A stretch of 42,109 nucleotides of DNA from CAZVJA01 sp964626885. GTDB lineage: Bacteria; Planctomycetota; Planctomycetia; Planctomycetales; Planctomycetaceae. The first letter of the stretch is position 1. The number at the start of each line of letters is the position of its first letter. Below, one piece after another: positions 1 through 7,533 of this stretch. The translations under genes and the position numbers were made by a program. The DNA lies in assembly GCA_964626885.1 (NCBI GenBank), contig CAZVJA010000019.1, positions 1 through 42,109 on the forward strand, in the 5' to 3' direction. The notes beneath the pieces are model-generated. The model made no database searches. It was given only the letters and a program-made list of their open reading frames with translations, and was not told where the DNA came from.

Positions 1-1413
1 CACGAGAACCGCATCTCGGACGAATCCCCCGCGCCACTTGCGGTCCATGATCGGCAGGCCGGCTCGAATCGCATCTGCGACAGCGGGAGGCAAGACACGC
101 GACAAATTCAGTGGGAAAACTCCGCGGCGATAGGAAGTGGGGAGGCGGTCCTTGCGGTCCGGAGTTCGATCCGCCAGAAAATCGGAAGCAGATTGTATCG
201 GGCAGAGGTAGTCCCCCCCGGCAAGCTGGAATGCGGCCGCCTCATATTGCCGTTGAAGTTCGACTCCGGATAACGGATGCGACGGACCGCCAAATTCCTC
301 GGGTTCGAGAGTCACAACCAGCCCGCTGTTCGCATACGGTGTGTCATGTCGCGAATTGCTCATGCCATTGGTGCAGAACATCTCCGGATCGGAAACACTC
401 GGAATGACAATTCCTCCGGCACACATGCAAAATGTATAGAGATCCCGTTGTCCTCGCGCGACCAGCGAGTAATCCGCGGCCCCCAGCACATCGAGATATT
501 CCTTCCGTCCGTACTTCTTTCGATTGACCTGATCCTGCGGATGTTCAATCCGCAGTCCAAGCTGAAAAGCTTTCGCGGTCATGGCCACTCCCAGGCGGTG
601 CAGCATTTCGTAGGTGTCTCGCGCACTGTGCCCGATAGCGAGAATCACCCGCGACGCCGGGATGTAACCACTCGAAGTCTGCACGCCGCATACCCGCCCC
701 TCGCGGATATCGAGTGACTCCGCGCAGCAGCCGAATCGATATTCTCCTCCCAGCGCCTCGATTCTGCGTCGAAAGTTCCGGCAGATCATGGGCAGCTTGT
801 TGCTGCCCAGGTGAGGGCGATGCTCATAAACGAGTGACGATCTCCCGCCGCATTCCACGAAACGCTCCAAAACCCAATCCACATCCGGGCCGCTGACGCG
901 ACAGGTCAATTTGCCGTCGCTGAAGCACCCTGCCCCTCCCTCCCCGAAGAGATAATTGTTCTCCCTGTCGAAGGAGCCTCCTTGGTCGAAGGTGCGGATC
1001 GCCGCGACGCGTTCGCGTACAGGCTGTCCGCGTTCGAGGATCAACGGGCGAAAGCCCTTCCAGGCGAGGTAATACGCTGCAAGCAACCCCGCCGGTCCGG
1101 AACCGATAATCACCGGTTGCTCGGCGAGGGGAGCTGGGCCCGGGGGTGGGTCGTAAAAGCTTTCGGGCGCGAAAGCAAAAATGTCACGCTCGTTGTGAAT
1201 TCGCTTCAGGGCGGCTTGCTCATCCGGGAGCTGCACGATCGCGGAATAGACGAACTGCAGTTCCGTCGACGTGCGCGCATCGAGGCTCTTACGGAGGATT
1301 CGCCATCCTTGCAAATCCCCGGGCTTGAGGCGCAATCGCCGCGCGAGAGCCTTTTCGAGAGACGATTCAGGCTCTTCAACCGGTAATCGGAGGTTGGCAA
1401 CTTTCAGGGGCAT
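1..1413 (-). CDS. FAD-dependent dehydrogenase (COG2509-like), left-truncated
   Basis: I translated this by hand from the ATG at 1413-1411; the frame stays open for 471 codons to the window edge, so the C-terminus is missing. About 100 N-terminal residues precede a dinucleotide-binding fold, VIIGSGPAGLLAAYYLAWKG (residues 101-120), followed by an acidic end of strand 2 (LILERG). Further on come YLFGEGGAGCFSDGKLTCR and a second glycine-rich stretch VILAIGHSARDTYEML. This arrangement fits the family of FAD-dependent dehydrogenases annotated as NAD(FAD)-utilizing dehydrogenase, usually a little over 500 residues; the substrate is unknown. A GGGGTG stretch lies just upstream of the start. The neighbour on the same strand is a short-chain dehydrogenase, 143 bases upstream. 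Family assignment is from motifs; no physiological role can be given. Confidence 0.8.
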   Translation of the reverse strand, partial: MPLKVANLRLPVEEPESSLEKALARRLRLKPGDLQGWRILRKSLDARTSTELQFVYSAIVQLPDEQAALKRIHNERDIFAFAPESFYDPPPGPAPLAEQPVIIGSGPAGLLAAYYLAWKGFRPLILERGQPVRERVAAIRTFDQGGSFDRENNYLFGEGGAGCFSDGKLTCRVSGPDVDWVLERFVECGGRSSLVYEHRPHLGSNKLPMICRNFRRRIEALGGEYRFGCCAESLDIREGRVCGVQTSSGYIPASRVILAIGHSARDTYEMLHRLGVAMTAKAFQLGLRIEHPQDQVNRKKYGRKEYLDVLGAADYSLVARGQRDLYTFCMCAGGIVIPSVSDPEMFCTNGMSNSRHDTPYANSGLVVTLEPEEFGGPSHPLSGVELQRQYEAAAFQLAGGDYLCPIQSASDFLADRTPDRKDRLPTSYRRGVFPLNLSRVLPPAVADAIRAGLPIMDRKWRGGFVRDAVLV

Positions 1414-1556
1414 TTCACCCCGTATTATCCCCACCAGAACGGCCAATGACAATTCCGGGCATGGCACGTTTAGAGACTGTAGAAGGCTTCGGCGCGACGA
1501 GAAGCCTCAGTTGAGCTCGAGAAAATCCAAGAGGCACAGCTCTACTGGCGGCACGT

Positions 1557-2384
1557 TCACTGTTGTTCTCCGCGACGGTTCGACTTTTTCTTGCGGGGGC
1601 TCGGTCGAAAATACTTCATCGACTCCAGAACGACGGTCTTTCGAGGAGCGATTCTGACGAGCAGGGAAATGAGATAGTTTCTCCAACCAGGAACAGTAAA
1701 TTGTCGTCGCTTTTCCAGACCTTTCAGGGCAAATTTGACCACCTGCTCGACGGACTGCGAACGATGTTTTCGCAGCCAGCCCCCGACCCCCGCGGCTTCA
1801 AAGAACTCCGTGCGTGTGGTACCAGGGCAGAACGCAGTGACAGTGACTCCACGATGGCGGGTTTCCGCCCATAGCGCCTCGCTGAAGTGGAGCACATAGG
1901 CTTTTCCGGCCGCGTAAGCTCCCATGTAAGCCACTGGTTGAAATCCTGCCACGGAGGCGACGTTGATGATGGCGCCATGCCTTCGTTCGAGCATTTCGGG
2001 TAGAAACAGGTACGTCAATTCCGTGAGCGCATTGATATTTACCTGGAGCATCTTAAGAACTCGGGTAACGTCGGTGTTCTCTACCTCGGCAACCAACCCA
2101 ATTCCGGCGTTATTCACGAGCAATTCGACAGGCAGCTCTCGCTGACGAATTTCGGCGGCGAGTTTCTGGGGAAACTCCGGGTCCGAGAGATCCCCAGCTA
2201 TAATTTCACAACGCGAGCCGTGCCGCTGGTGGAGTTCCGAGGCCAAATCGCTTAACGCCTGTTCGCGGCGCGCGGTTAAAATAAGATGCATTCCACGTGC
2301 GGCAAGTTTGCGGGCAAACTCCGCACCGATTCCGGATGAAGCACCGGTAATCAGCGCCCAGCGTTCCGCATAAGAATCCAACAT
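1557..2384 (-). CDS. Short-chain dehydrogenase/reductase (classical SDR)
   Basis: This is a 275-residue cytoplasmic SDR oxidoreductase, probably NADP(H)-dependent, acting on an unknown carbonyl or alcohol. Visible motifs are the TGASSGIG cofactor loop (residues 13-20), NNAG (91-94) and the catalytic triad Ser144, Tyr157 and Lys161 in the YAAGK context. A basic pair after strand 2 (TARR) favours NADP(H). A longer reading frame begins at a TTG at 2402, but a GGGAGGT sequence sits at ideal distance before the ATG at 2384, so I use that start. The tail is strongly basic (RPSPRKKKSNRRGE). It resembles the DltE/YqjQ-like group of SDRs with a cofactor domain only. It is divergent from the nnrE-like gene, with about 230 bases between the two starts. 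Confidence 0.9.
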   Translation of the reverse strand: MLDSYAERWALITGASSGIGAEFARKLAARGMHLILTARREQALSDLASELHQRHGSRCEIIAGDLSDPEFPQKLAAEIRQRELPVELLVNNAGIGLVAEVENTDVTRVLKMLQVNINALTELTYLFLPEMLERRHGAIINVASVAGFQPVAYMGAYAAGKAYVLHFSEALWAETRHRGVTVTAFCPGTTRTEFFEAAGVGGWLRKHRSQSVEQVVKFALKGLEKRRQFTVPGWRNYLISLLVRIAPRKTVVLESMKYFRPSPRKKKSNRRGEQQ

Positions 2385-2617
2385 GAAAACTACCTCCCGC
2401 AAGTCACAGTCGCGATGAAATCGTAACAGATACCCGAAATGAGAGGAACGGGCGTCATGAAAGAGCGTTGTCGGACAAGACCCTATTGATTCTCAGTGTG
2501 GGAAAACCTATTCCGAAAGGGCCTTTGGAAACGACGGAAAAGATCAATCGACAGGGAGTAGTCTGGTTCTCATTCCTGCCGTGTTGTCTTGTTCGTTCGA
2601 CCGGAGAATTAATTGGT

Positions 2618-3304
2618 ATGTCCGAATACGTCATCAGCCGTGAGCAGTCGCGTGAAATCGATCGGATTGCTGTCGAGGTTTATGGGCTTCCGTCGATCGT
2701 ATTGATGGAAAATGCAGGGCGCGGAGTCGCCGAATACTTGCTCCAACTTGGCATCCATGGTCCGGTCGTCATTTGCGTGGGGAAGGGAAACAACGGAGGA
2801 GATGGGTTGGTGATCGCCCGACATTTGGAGAATTCCGGCATCACCGTCCGAGTACTTCTGTGTTGTTCACCTGAGGAACTGAAGGGAGATGCGGCTGTCA
2901 ATTACCAGGTGTTGAATACTGCGGGAACGCCCTTGGAAGTTCTAGGAGAGCACTCAGATGATGCTGCATGGGATCGGTGCCTGGCCGATGCCGATTGGAT
3001 TGTCGATGCGCTATTGGGGACCGGAGCCAAGGGGGAGGTGCGCGAGCCGATGCGGACGATCATTGAGCGAATAAATTGTGCGAAAGGGAATAGGTTGTCG
3101 GTGGACGTTCCTTCCGGTCTCGATTGCGATTCCGGTGTTCCGATGGGAAGTTGCATACATGCGGAACACACCGCCACGTTTATCGCTCGTAAGCAGGGGT
3201 TTGATGCTCCAGGCGCTCATCGTTGGACGGGAGATATTCGCGTCATCGATATCGGCGTTCCTCGGCGCCTGTTGTCCGATCTGTTCTTTCACAGCGGAAA
3301 GTAA
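2618..3304 (+). CDS. nnrE: NAD(P)H-hydrate epimerase (YjeF N-terminal domain)
   Basis: Predicted to epimerise the R and S forms of damaged, hydrated NAD(P)H so that a partner dehydratase can repair them. The 228-residue product has the YjeF_N hallmarks: MENAGRGVAEYL, the glycine-rich CVGKGNNGGDGLVIARHL, DWIVDALLGTGAKG and SVDVPSGLDCDSG. The frame can be extended upstream to 2468, but the extra 50 residues resemble no part of the family. The internal ATG at 2618 gives the expected length and is preceded by GGAG about 12 bases upstream. The ADP-dependent dehydratase domain often fused behind this domain is absent, so that activity must be encoded elsewhere. The next gene starts about 40 bases downstream on the same strand and may be co-transcribed. 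Confidence 0.88.
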   Translation: MSEYVISREQSREIDRIAVEVYGLPSIVLMENAGRGVAEYLLQLGIHGPVVICVGKGNNGGDGLVIARHLENSGITVRVLLCCSPEELKGDAAVNYQVLNTAGTPLEVLGEHSDDAAWDRCLADADWIVDALLGTGAKGEVREPMRTIIERINCAKGNRLSVDVPSGLDCDSGVPMGSCIHAEHTATFIARKQGFDAPGAHRWTGDIRVIDIGVPRRLLSDLFFHSGK

Positions 3305-3343
3305 AGCCGAAATCCACGCGAGTGATGTTGACAAAGTGTAAGC

Positions 3344-4429
3344 ATGAAACCCGCTGCAGAAAGATCAACTCGCGAAGTCGACGAGCGGTGTTCAAAAGCC
3401 AAAGTATGCTCGGGCGTGCAGGATCGAGGCGTCGGGGGCATTTCCCTGCCGGCAATGCTCCCTGATCTTCCCGCGGCAATTCGATCGTACGTTGCGCAAA
3501 TCCCGCGCGGGATGGTTTCAACTTATGGCGATCTGGCGCATGCGCTGGGGAGCCGTTCGGCAGCCCGTTGGATCGGCGAATACTTGGTCGATCACCCGCA
3601 TGATGCAAATTGTCACTGTCATCGCGTCGTACGAGCCAACGGAGAACTGGGATTATTCATCTCGAGAAGCACTGCGGAAAAACGAGCAGCTTTGGAGCGG
3701 GAGTCCGTAATTGTCAGGCAAGGGAAGGTCGACCTCAAAGCCGTTTGCTTCTCGGGATTCATCAGCGATCAGCCTCTTGCCAAGCTGATAGAGTGGCAGT
3801 GCCAAATGGCGCCTCGCGCGACTTTGCAAGTGTTTCGAGGTACGCCAAAGACATATGGAGGAGTCGATGTCTCTTACCGGCAGTCAGGAGATGCCGTGGC
3901 GGCGTTTTGTCTTTTCGATGTCTGCACAGGCAAGTGTATCTGGACCAAGTTGCACAGTCAGACTGTAAGTTTCCCTTACATTCCCGGATTCCTGGCGTTT
4001 CGCGAACTGCCCGTGCTGATAGAAGTCTTGCGAATGGTCCGCGAGCAGAACCGTGAGCCGGACGTCTTATTTGTGGACGGAAGTGGAATCCTTCATCCGC
4101 GCAGAGCGGGAATTGCCACTTGCCTGGGAGTGTTGACCGGGTTGCGGACGATCGGGGTCAGCAAGCGGCTGTTATGCGGAACTCTCATTGAGAATTACGA
4201 TAATTCGATAGATGATCACCCGATTATGCACCGAGAGATCGTTGCAGGCATGGCCTTGCGAGCGACAGGGCGTTCTCGACAAGTTCATGTGTCGCCGGGT
4301 CATCGCATCGATGTTGTGGATGCAGCGCGAATGGTACGGTCGGCGTTTGCAGGGCATCGATTGCCAGAACCGTTGTTTCTGGCTGATAAGCTAAGTCGGG
4401 CGGAAGCTCGGCGAGAATACAACAGATAG
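3344..4429 (+). CDS. O6-alkylguanine-DNA alkyltransferase / endonuclease V fusion protein
   Basis: A 361-residue two-domain DNA-repair protein. Residues about 38-110 match the MGMT/Ogt DNA-binding domain: IPRGMVSTYGDLAHALG, then SAARWIGEYL where the arginine finger lies, then HCHRVVRANGELG. The last motif keeps the acceptor cysteine (Cys92) of the usual PCHRV site but has His for Pro. Residues about 150-361 are a full-length endonuclease V, which nicks DNA near deaminated adenine (hypoxanthine). It shows GVDVSY (Asp175), YIPGFLAFRE (Glu221), DGSGILHPRRAG (Asp245), GVSK (Lys274) and SPGHR (317-321), the expected metal and substrate residues. A fusion of these two activities is known from the archaeon Ferroplasma acidarmanus. 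The start is uncertain: the first 37 residues are unlike MGMT and there is no clear ribosome-binding site; ATG 3455 is an alternative. Confidence 0.9.
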   Translation: MKPAAERSTREVDERCSKAKVCSGVQDRGVGGISLPAMLPDLPAAIRSYVAQIPRGMVSTYGDLAHALGSRSAARWIGEYLVDHPHDANCHCHRVVRANGELGLFISRSTAEKRAALERESVIVRQGKVDLKAVCFSGFISDQPLAKLIEWQCQMAPRATLQVFRGTPKTYGGVDVSYRQSGDAVAAFCLFDVCTGKCIWTKLHSQTVSFPYIPGFLAFRELPVLIEVLRMVREQNREPDVLFVDGSGILHPRRAGIATCLGVLTGLRTIGVSKRLLCGTLIENYDNSIDDHPIMHREIVAGMALRATGRSRQVHVSPGHRIDVVDAARMVRSAFAGHRLPEPLFLADKLSRAEARREYNR

Positions 4430-4647
4430 CCGCTCGCCTCGACAAATGTTCCGCAAGGCATCGCAGGCTAAAGAACAGGCCGCCCTGCAAAGCGAATTTT
4501 GGGCCAACTTCGGACACGACTTGTTCCATCGACTTCACCTTTGGGCCGCCGGCCAATTAGCCCTCTTGTCGCAGCCAGTCGGCTTGGCTATCCTCGATAG
4601 TGGACGCCAATTGCCGTGTAGGTGCCGATCCTGTCGGGGTGTTTTTA

Positions 4648-5403
4648 ATGGACGACAAGTTCTGGTACCTGAAAAACTGCAGCTTGTTTGAGCGGCTGAC
4701 ACCTCAGCAGATCCAGCAGCTCGAGTCCAAATCCAAAGCGCGGCAATTCAAAAAAGGGGAACTGGTCTACGTTCCTTCTGATCAAGGGGAATCCGTTCTC
4801 CTACTCGCCGCCGGTCGGATCAAAATCTACCACGTGACTGGTGATGGCAAGCAGGCGCTCTTGGCGCTCATTGAACCTGGCGAGCTGTTCGGGGAATTGG
4901 CAGTATTCGAAGGGGGAATACGTGAGGAATACGCCGAAGCGATGGAGAAGTCGACGGTAGTGCTGATTCCCGGAGAGACGATCCAACGCTTGATGGAGGC
5001 GCATACGGAAGTGTCGCTCGGCGTGACGAAATTAATGGGGCTGAGACGCAAGCGGGTCGAGCAGCGCCTCAAGGCACTGTTGTTTCGGTCTAATCGAGAG
5101 CGAGTCGTGCACCTGCTGGTCGAGCTGGCGGAGAAATACGGTCGGCAGACTCCCCAAGGGGTCGTTCTCGAAATCAAGCTTTCGCATCAAGATCTGGCGA
5201 ACATCATTGGGAGTACCCGGGAGACGGTAACGGTTGTTTTGGGGGACTTACAAACCGAAGGGGGCCTCGCGGTTCACCGGCGACAGATCCTCTTAAAACG
5301 CTTGGATCAGCTTGCGGCCAGTGTTGAGATGCCAGTTCCAAAGGTAAAGCAAGATAAAGGGTTGGAGAAGAAACCCGCTCCTTTGCCCCAATTTGACCTA
5401 TAG
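4648..5403 (+). CDS. Crp/Fnr-family transcriptional regulator
   Basis: A 251-residue DNA-binding regulator. Residues about 10-120 form the cyclic-nucleotide-binding-like beta barrel, with the GELFGELAVFEGG loop at 78-90. A long dimerisation helix follows, then a Crp-type winged helix-turn-helix at about 176-210, where SHQDLANIIGSTRETVTVVL contains the recognition helix. There is no N-terminal cysteine cluster, so an Fnr-type iron-sulfur sensor is unlikely; the ligand is unknown. The frame can be extended to 4600, but the ATG at 4648 gives a normal Crp-like N-terminus. A lysine- and proline-rich tail (about 20 residues) follows the DNA-binding domain. It stands alone between the repair fusion gene and a small zf-HC2 gene; its targets cannot be read from the sequence. 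Confidence 0.9.
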   Translation: MDDKFWYLKNCSLFERLTPQQIQQLESKSKARQFKKGELVYVPSDQGESVLLLAAGRIKIYHVTGDGKQALLALIEPGELFGELAVFEGGIREEYAEAMEKSTVVLIPGETIQRLMEAHTEVSLGVTKLMGLRRKRVEQRLKALLFRSNRERVVHLLVELAEKYGRQTPQGVVLEIKLSHQDLANIIGSTRETVTVVLGDLQTEGGLAVHRRQILLKRLDQLAASVEMPVPKVKQDKGLEKKPAPLPQFDL

Positions 5404-5514
5404 GGGAATTCCCTCATCTGCTCCGAAAGTATGATTTTTCACAGAAACAATAAGCCCTCTTGACGACAATTCAGCTATCGGGAGATACTTCGATCGCAGG
5501 GAGGTTTCGTCCTC

Positions 5515-5526
5515 CACCCTAGGGTG
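5515..5526. repeat. 12-bp perfect palindrome upstream of the zf-HC2 gene
   Basis: CACCCTAGGGTG is a perfect 12-base palindrome ending 7 bases before the ATG at 5534, and it overlaps the only Shine-Dalgarno-like stretch (AGGGTGA). It could be a regulator binding site or simply chance; there is no second copy in the window that I noticed. Confidence 0.4.
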
Positions 5527-5533
5527 AAGTCCA

Positions 5534-5992
5534 ATGAAAACCGATTCAATTCCATCTGGTTGCTGGAACGCGTGTGAAGGCGAGGTCGGGTATTTGGTGC
5601 GCCACTTACGACACCGCCGTCGAAGTGCCGCCATGCAGCGCGGAATTGCCGTGGCGCTTGTACTTTTCCTTGGACTCTACACAAGTTATTTCCATGTGGT
5701 GGTTATGGCGGATATTGATCTCCATTCCGGGGATCTGACCTGCGACCAGGTCATGCATGGGTTCCATTTATTTCTCACCAACGCACTCAGCCGAGAAACG
5801 GAAATAAAGTTTCAGAGGCACTTGGATCACTGCAGCGCATGTCGACAGCGGCGCGACGAATACCTGAGAGATAATCAATATCGAGCCCCAACCGACAAGA
5901 TTGATCACAACACAAAATCGGGTCGGCATGTTGAGCGCGCTGGAGTCACCAGCGAATCATTCGGTTCGATTCCGGAACTGAAAAATAAGTAA
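5534..5992 (+). CDS. Small putative zinc-finger (zf-HC2/anti-sigma-like) protein
   Basis: The 152-residue frame contains a zf-HC2-like segment: LTCDQVMHGFHLFLTNALS followed by a helix and HLDHCSACRQRRDEYL, giving the C...HxxxCxxC pattern of zinc-binding anti-sigma factors. Before it lies a hydrophobic stretch (about residues 37-57, GIAVALVLFLGLYTSYFHVV) flanked by basic residues (RHLRHRRR). If that segment is real, the positive-inside rule would put the zinc motif outside the cytoplasm, which is unusual. An internal ATG at 5705 would give a 95-residue soluble protein starting ten residues before the first Cys, the commoner layout for this family. Neither start has a strong ribosome-binding site. 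No sigma factor gene is adjacent, so an anti-sigma role is only a possibility. Confidence 0.6.
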   Translation: MKTDSIPSGCWNACEGEVGYLVRHLRHRRRSAAMQRGIAVALVLFLGLYTSYFHVVVMADIDLHSGDLTCDQVMHGFHLFLTNALSRETEIKFQRHLDHCSACRQRRDEYLRDNQYRAPTDKIDHNTKSGRHVERAGVTSESFGSIPELKNK

Positions 5993-6087
5993 AGAGCCGG
6001 AATCGCTCTGATTGTCTCGGGGTTGAACCCTGTCGCATTAGTGGGCTTGGATGCCGACAATTTGCCTTGCGGAATGGACTCAGTTTT

Positions 6088-6957
6088 ATGCAAGGTGACG
6101 TCGATTCGCCGAAGGGAGAGCCGGATACCGGCCTCTCGTCCTCGCAGACCGATTTTTCGGATGCTGTTCCATCTTCATCCGAGCCCGACCTGTTCAGCGG
6201 AGAAGATCTGGACCGTCTGTATCGGGAAGCGTTGGAGGTCATGGAGGCTGCGGCGTGTGAATTGACCGATGCCTGTACAGCTTTGTCGCGGACCGATGCC
6301 GAGAACGACGATTCCGGCAATCATTCAATTCCCGAACAAACATTCGATTCTGGATCGACAACCGTCGAGCCAATTGCATCGGGAATCGAGAAGGCGCGGC
6401 AGTCAGATTCAATCGATGATGAAGAGTCCTCTTCCAGATTGACCGCGACCGAGATCATCGAAGCCGTTTTGTTCGTCGGCGGTACCCCGTTGACCACGAA
6501 GAAACTCTGCGGCATTCTGCGAGGAGATTTCACGGCTGACGCCGTCGATCAAGTGATCGACTCTCTCAATCGGCGATATGCGGATGAGAACCGGCCATAC
6601 CTGATTCAACTGGGTGAAGGGGGTTATCGATTGACTCTCGCTCCGGAGTACGAATCCGTACGGAATCGCGTGTTCGGTTTTGGTCCGAAGGAAGTCCGGC
6701 TCTCGCAGGATGCGCTCGAAGTCCTCGCGCTAATTGCTTATCGTCAGCCCATGTCCAGGGATGAGGTCGAGGCGGCTATACGCGAGAACCCGGGAAGTGT
6801 ATTGCGCCATCTGGTACGCAGGGAACTGATCTCAGTGCACCGCGCGGAAGGGGATGGAAAGGAAGTGCGATACGTCACTTCACCGCGATTCTTGAAGCTC
6901 TTCGGCCTCAGCCAGCTCGACGAATTACCGCAGGCCGATGAACTTGAAATGAAATAA
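6088..6957 (+). CDS. scpB: Segregation and condensation protein B
   Basis: ScpB is the winged-helix kite subunit that binds ScpA and SMC in the bacterial condensin complex and helps chromosome organisation and segregation. The core runs from about residue 120 to 275 of this 289-residue product: TEIIEAVLFVGGTPLTTKKL, the second half with ALEVLALIAYRQPMSRDEVEAAI, then LVRRELISV and the C-terminal YVTSPRFLKLFGL motif. About 118 acidic, Ser/Asp-rich residues precede the core, an N-terminal extension not found in short ScpB proteins (about 180-200 residues). The ATG at 6088 is preferred over an upstream TTG at 6067. scpA is not next to it in this window. It converges with fliS, with 67 bases between the stops. 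Confidence 0.92.
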   Translation: MQGDVDSPKGEPDTGLSSSQTDFSDAVPSSSEPDLFSGEDLDRLYREALEVMEAAACELTDACTALSRTDAENDDSGNHSIPEQTFDSGSTTVEPIASGIEKARQSDSIDDEESSSRLTATEIIEAVLFVGGTPLTTKKLCGILRGDFTADAVDQVIDSLNRRYADENRPYLIQLGEGGYRLTLAPEYESVRNRVFGFGPKEVRLSQDALEVLALIAYRQPMSRDEVEAAIRENPGSVLRHLVRRELISVHRAEGDGKEVRYVTSPRFLKLFGLSQLDELPQADELEMK

Positions 6958-7024
6958 CAGGTTCACCTGCAACAGAGCTGCCAGCGCGGATTTGTTGGTC
7001 CCAAGCGCCTGAGCATGGCCGTTG

Positions 7025-7450
7025 TCATGTTTCCCACGACTGTTGGATTTGCGATGGCGGGGAACCGAGATTTCCGTTCTCTTGGCGTAGCTGTTCCCCC
7101 AGCGCAATCCAGGTCTCACGATGCAATTTGAGCACGCGAAGCGCATCGGCCACGCGGTTCGGATCATGATGCAGATCCGCTTCCGCCAGGTTGCGATAGA
7201 CGAATGCAAATAGTGCTCGCAGTTTCTCAACGAGATCCGGTTGTTGCTCGCCATTTAATCCGCACACTAGTTCCGTAACACAATCACGACAGTCGTTGAG
7301 CGTGAAGTGAGACGTTTCGAAATCGCGTTGCTCTAAGGCGTGTTGAGCCTTGGTCGCCTTGCGGATGGCTGCCTCGACCACCATCAGGTGTAATTGCCAG
7401 GGAGTGGCTGTCATCACCTTGGTTTCGAGGTACTGATTATCCGCAATCAT
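7025..7450 (-). CDS. fliS: Flagellar export chaperone FliS
   Basis: FliS binds the disordered C-terminus of flagellin in the cytoplasm and keeps it unpolymerised before export. The 141-residue helical product fits the family: NQYLETKVMTATPWQLHLMVVEAAIRK is the N-terminal helix pair, and CRDCVTELVCGLNGEQQPDLVEKLRALFAFVYRNLAEAD corresponds to the conserved middle (the usual L...Y...L...A pattern). A reading frame can start at 7480, but GGAGGAG lies at good distance before the ATG at 7450, so that start is chosen. It sits directly downstream of fliD, 83 bases away on the same strand, the usual fliD-fliS order, and is probably in the same transcript. The C-terminal 25 residues are polar and variable. 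Confidence 0.92.
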   Translation of the reverse strand: MIADNQYLETKVMTATPWQLHLMVVEAAIRKATKAQHALEQRDFETSHFTLNDCRDCVTELVCGLNGEQQPDLVEKLRALFAFVYRNLAEADLHHDPNRVADALRVLKLHRETWIALGEQLRQENGNLGSPPSQIQQSWET

Positions 7451-7533
7451 GACGTTTCTCCTCCGTCTCGATTTGAGCATTGCGTTGGATTGAGAGTTGA
7501 GCCTTCAGGTTACTTGTCTTCGGTTACGCCGGA

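Noticed and set aside
277..717. 146-codon plus-strand frame at the left end
   Set aside because: It is antisense to the FAD-dependent dehydrogenase, whose frame is open from 1413 to the edge with clear motifs.
5403..5412. GGGAATTCCC palindrome after the Crp-family gene
   Set aside because: It is too short and loop-free to act as a terminator and contains a common restriction-type core; no other support.
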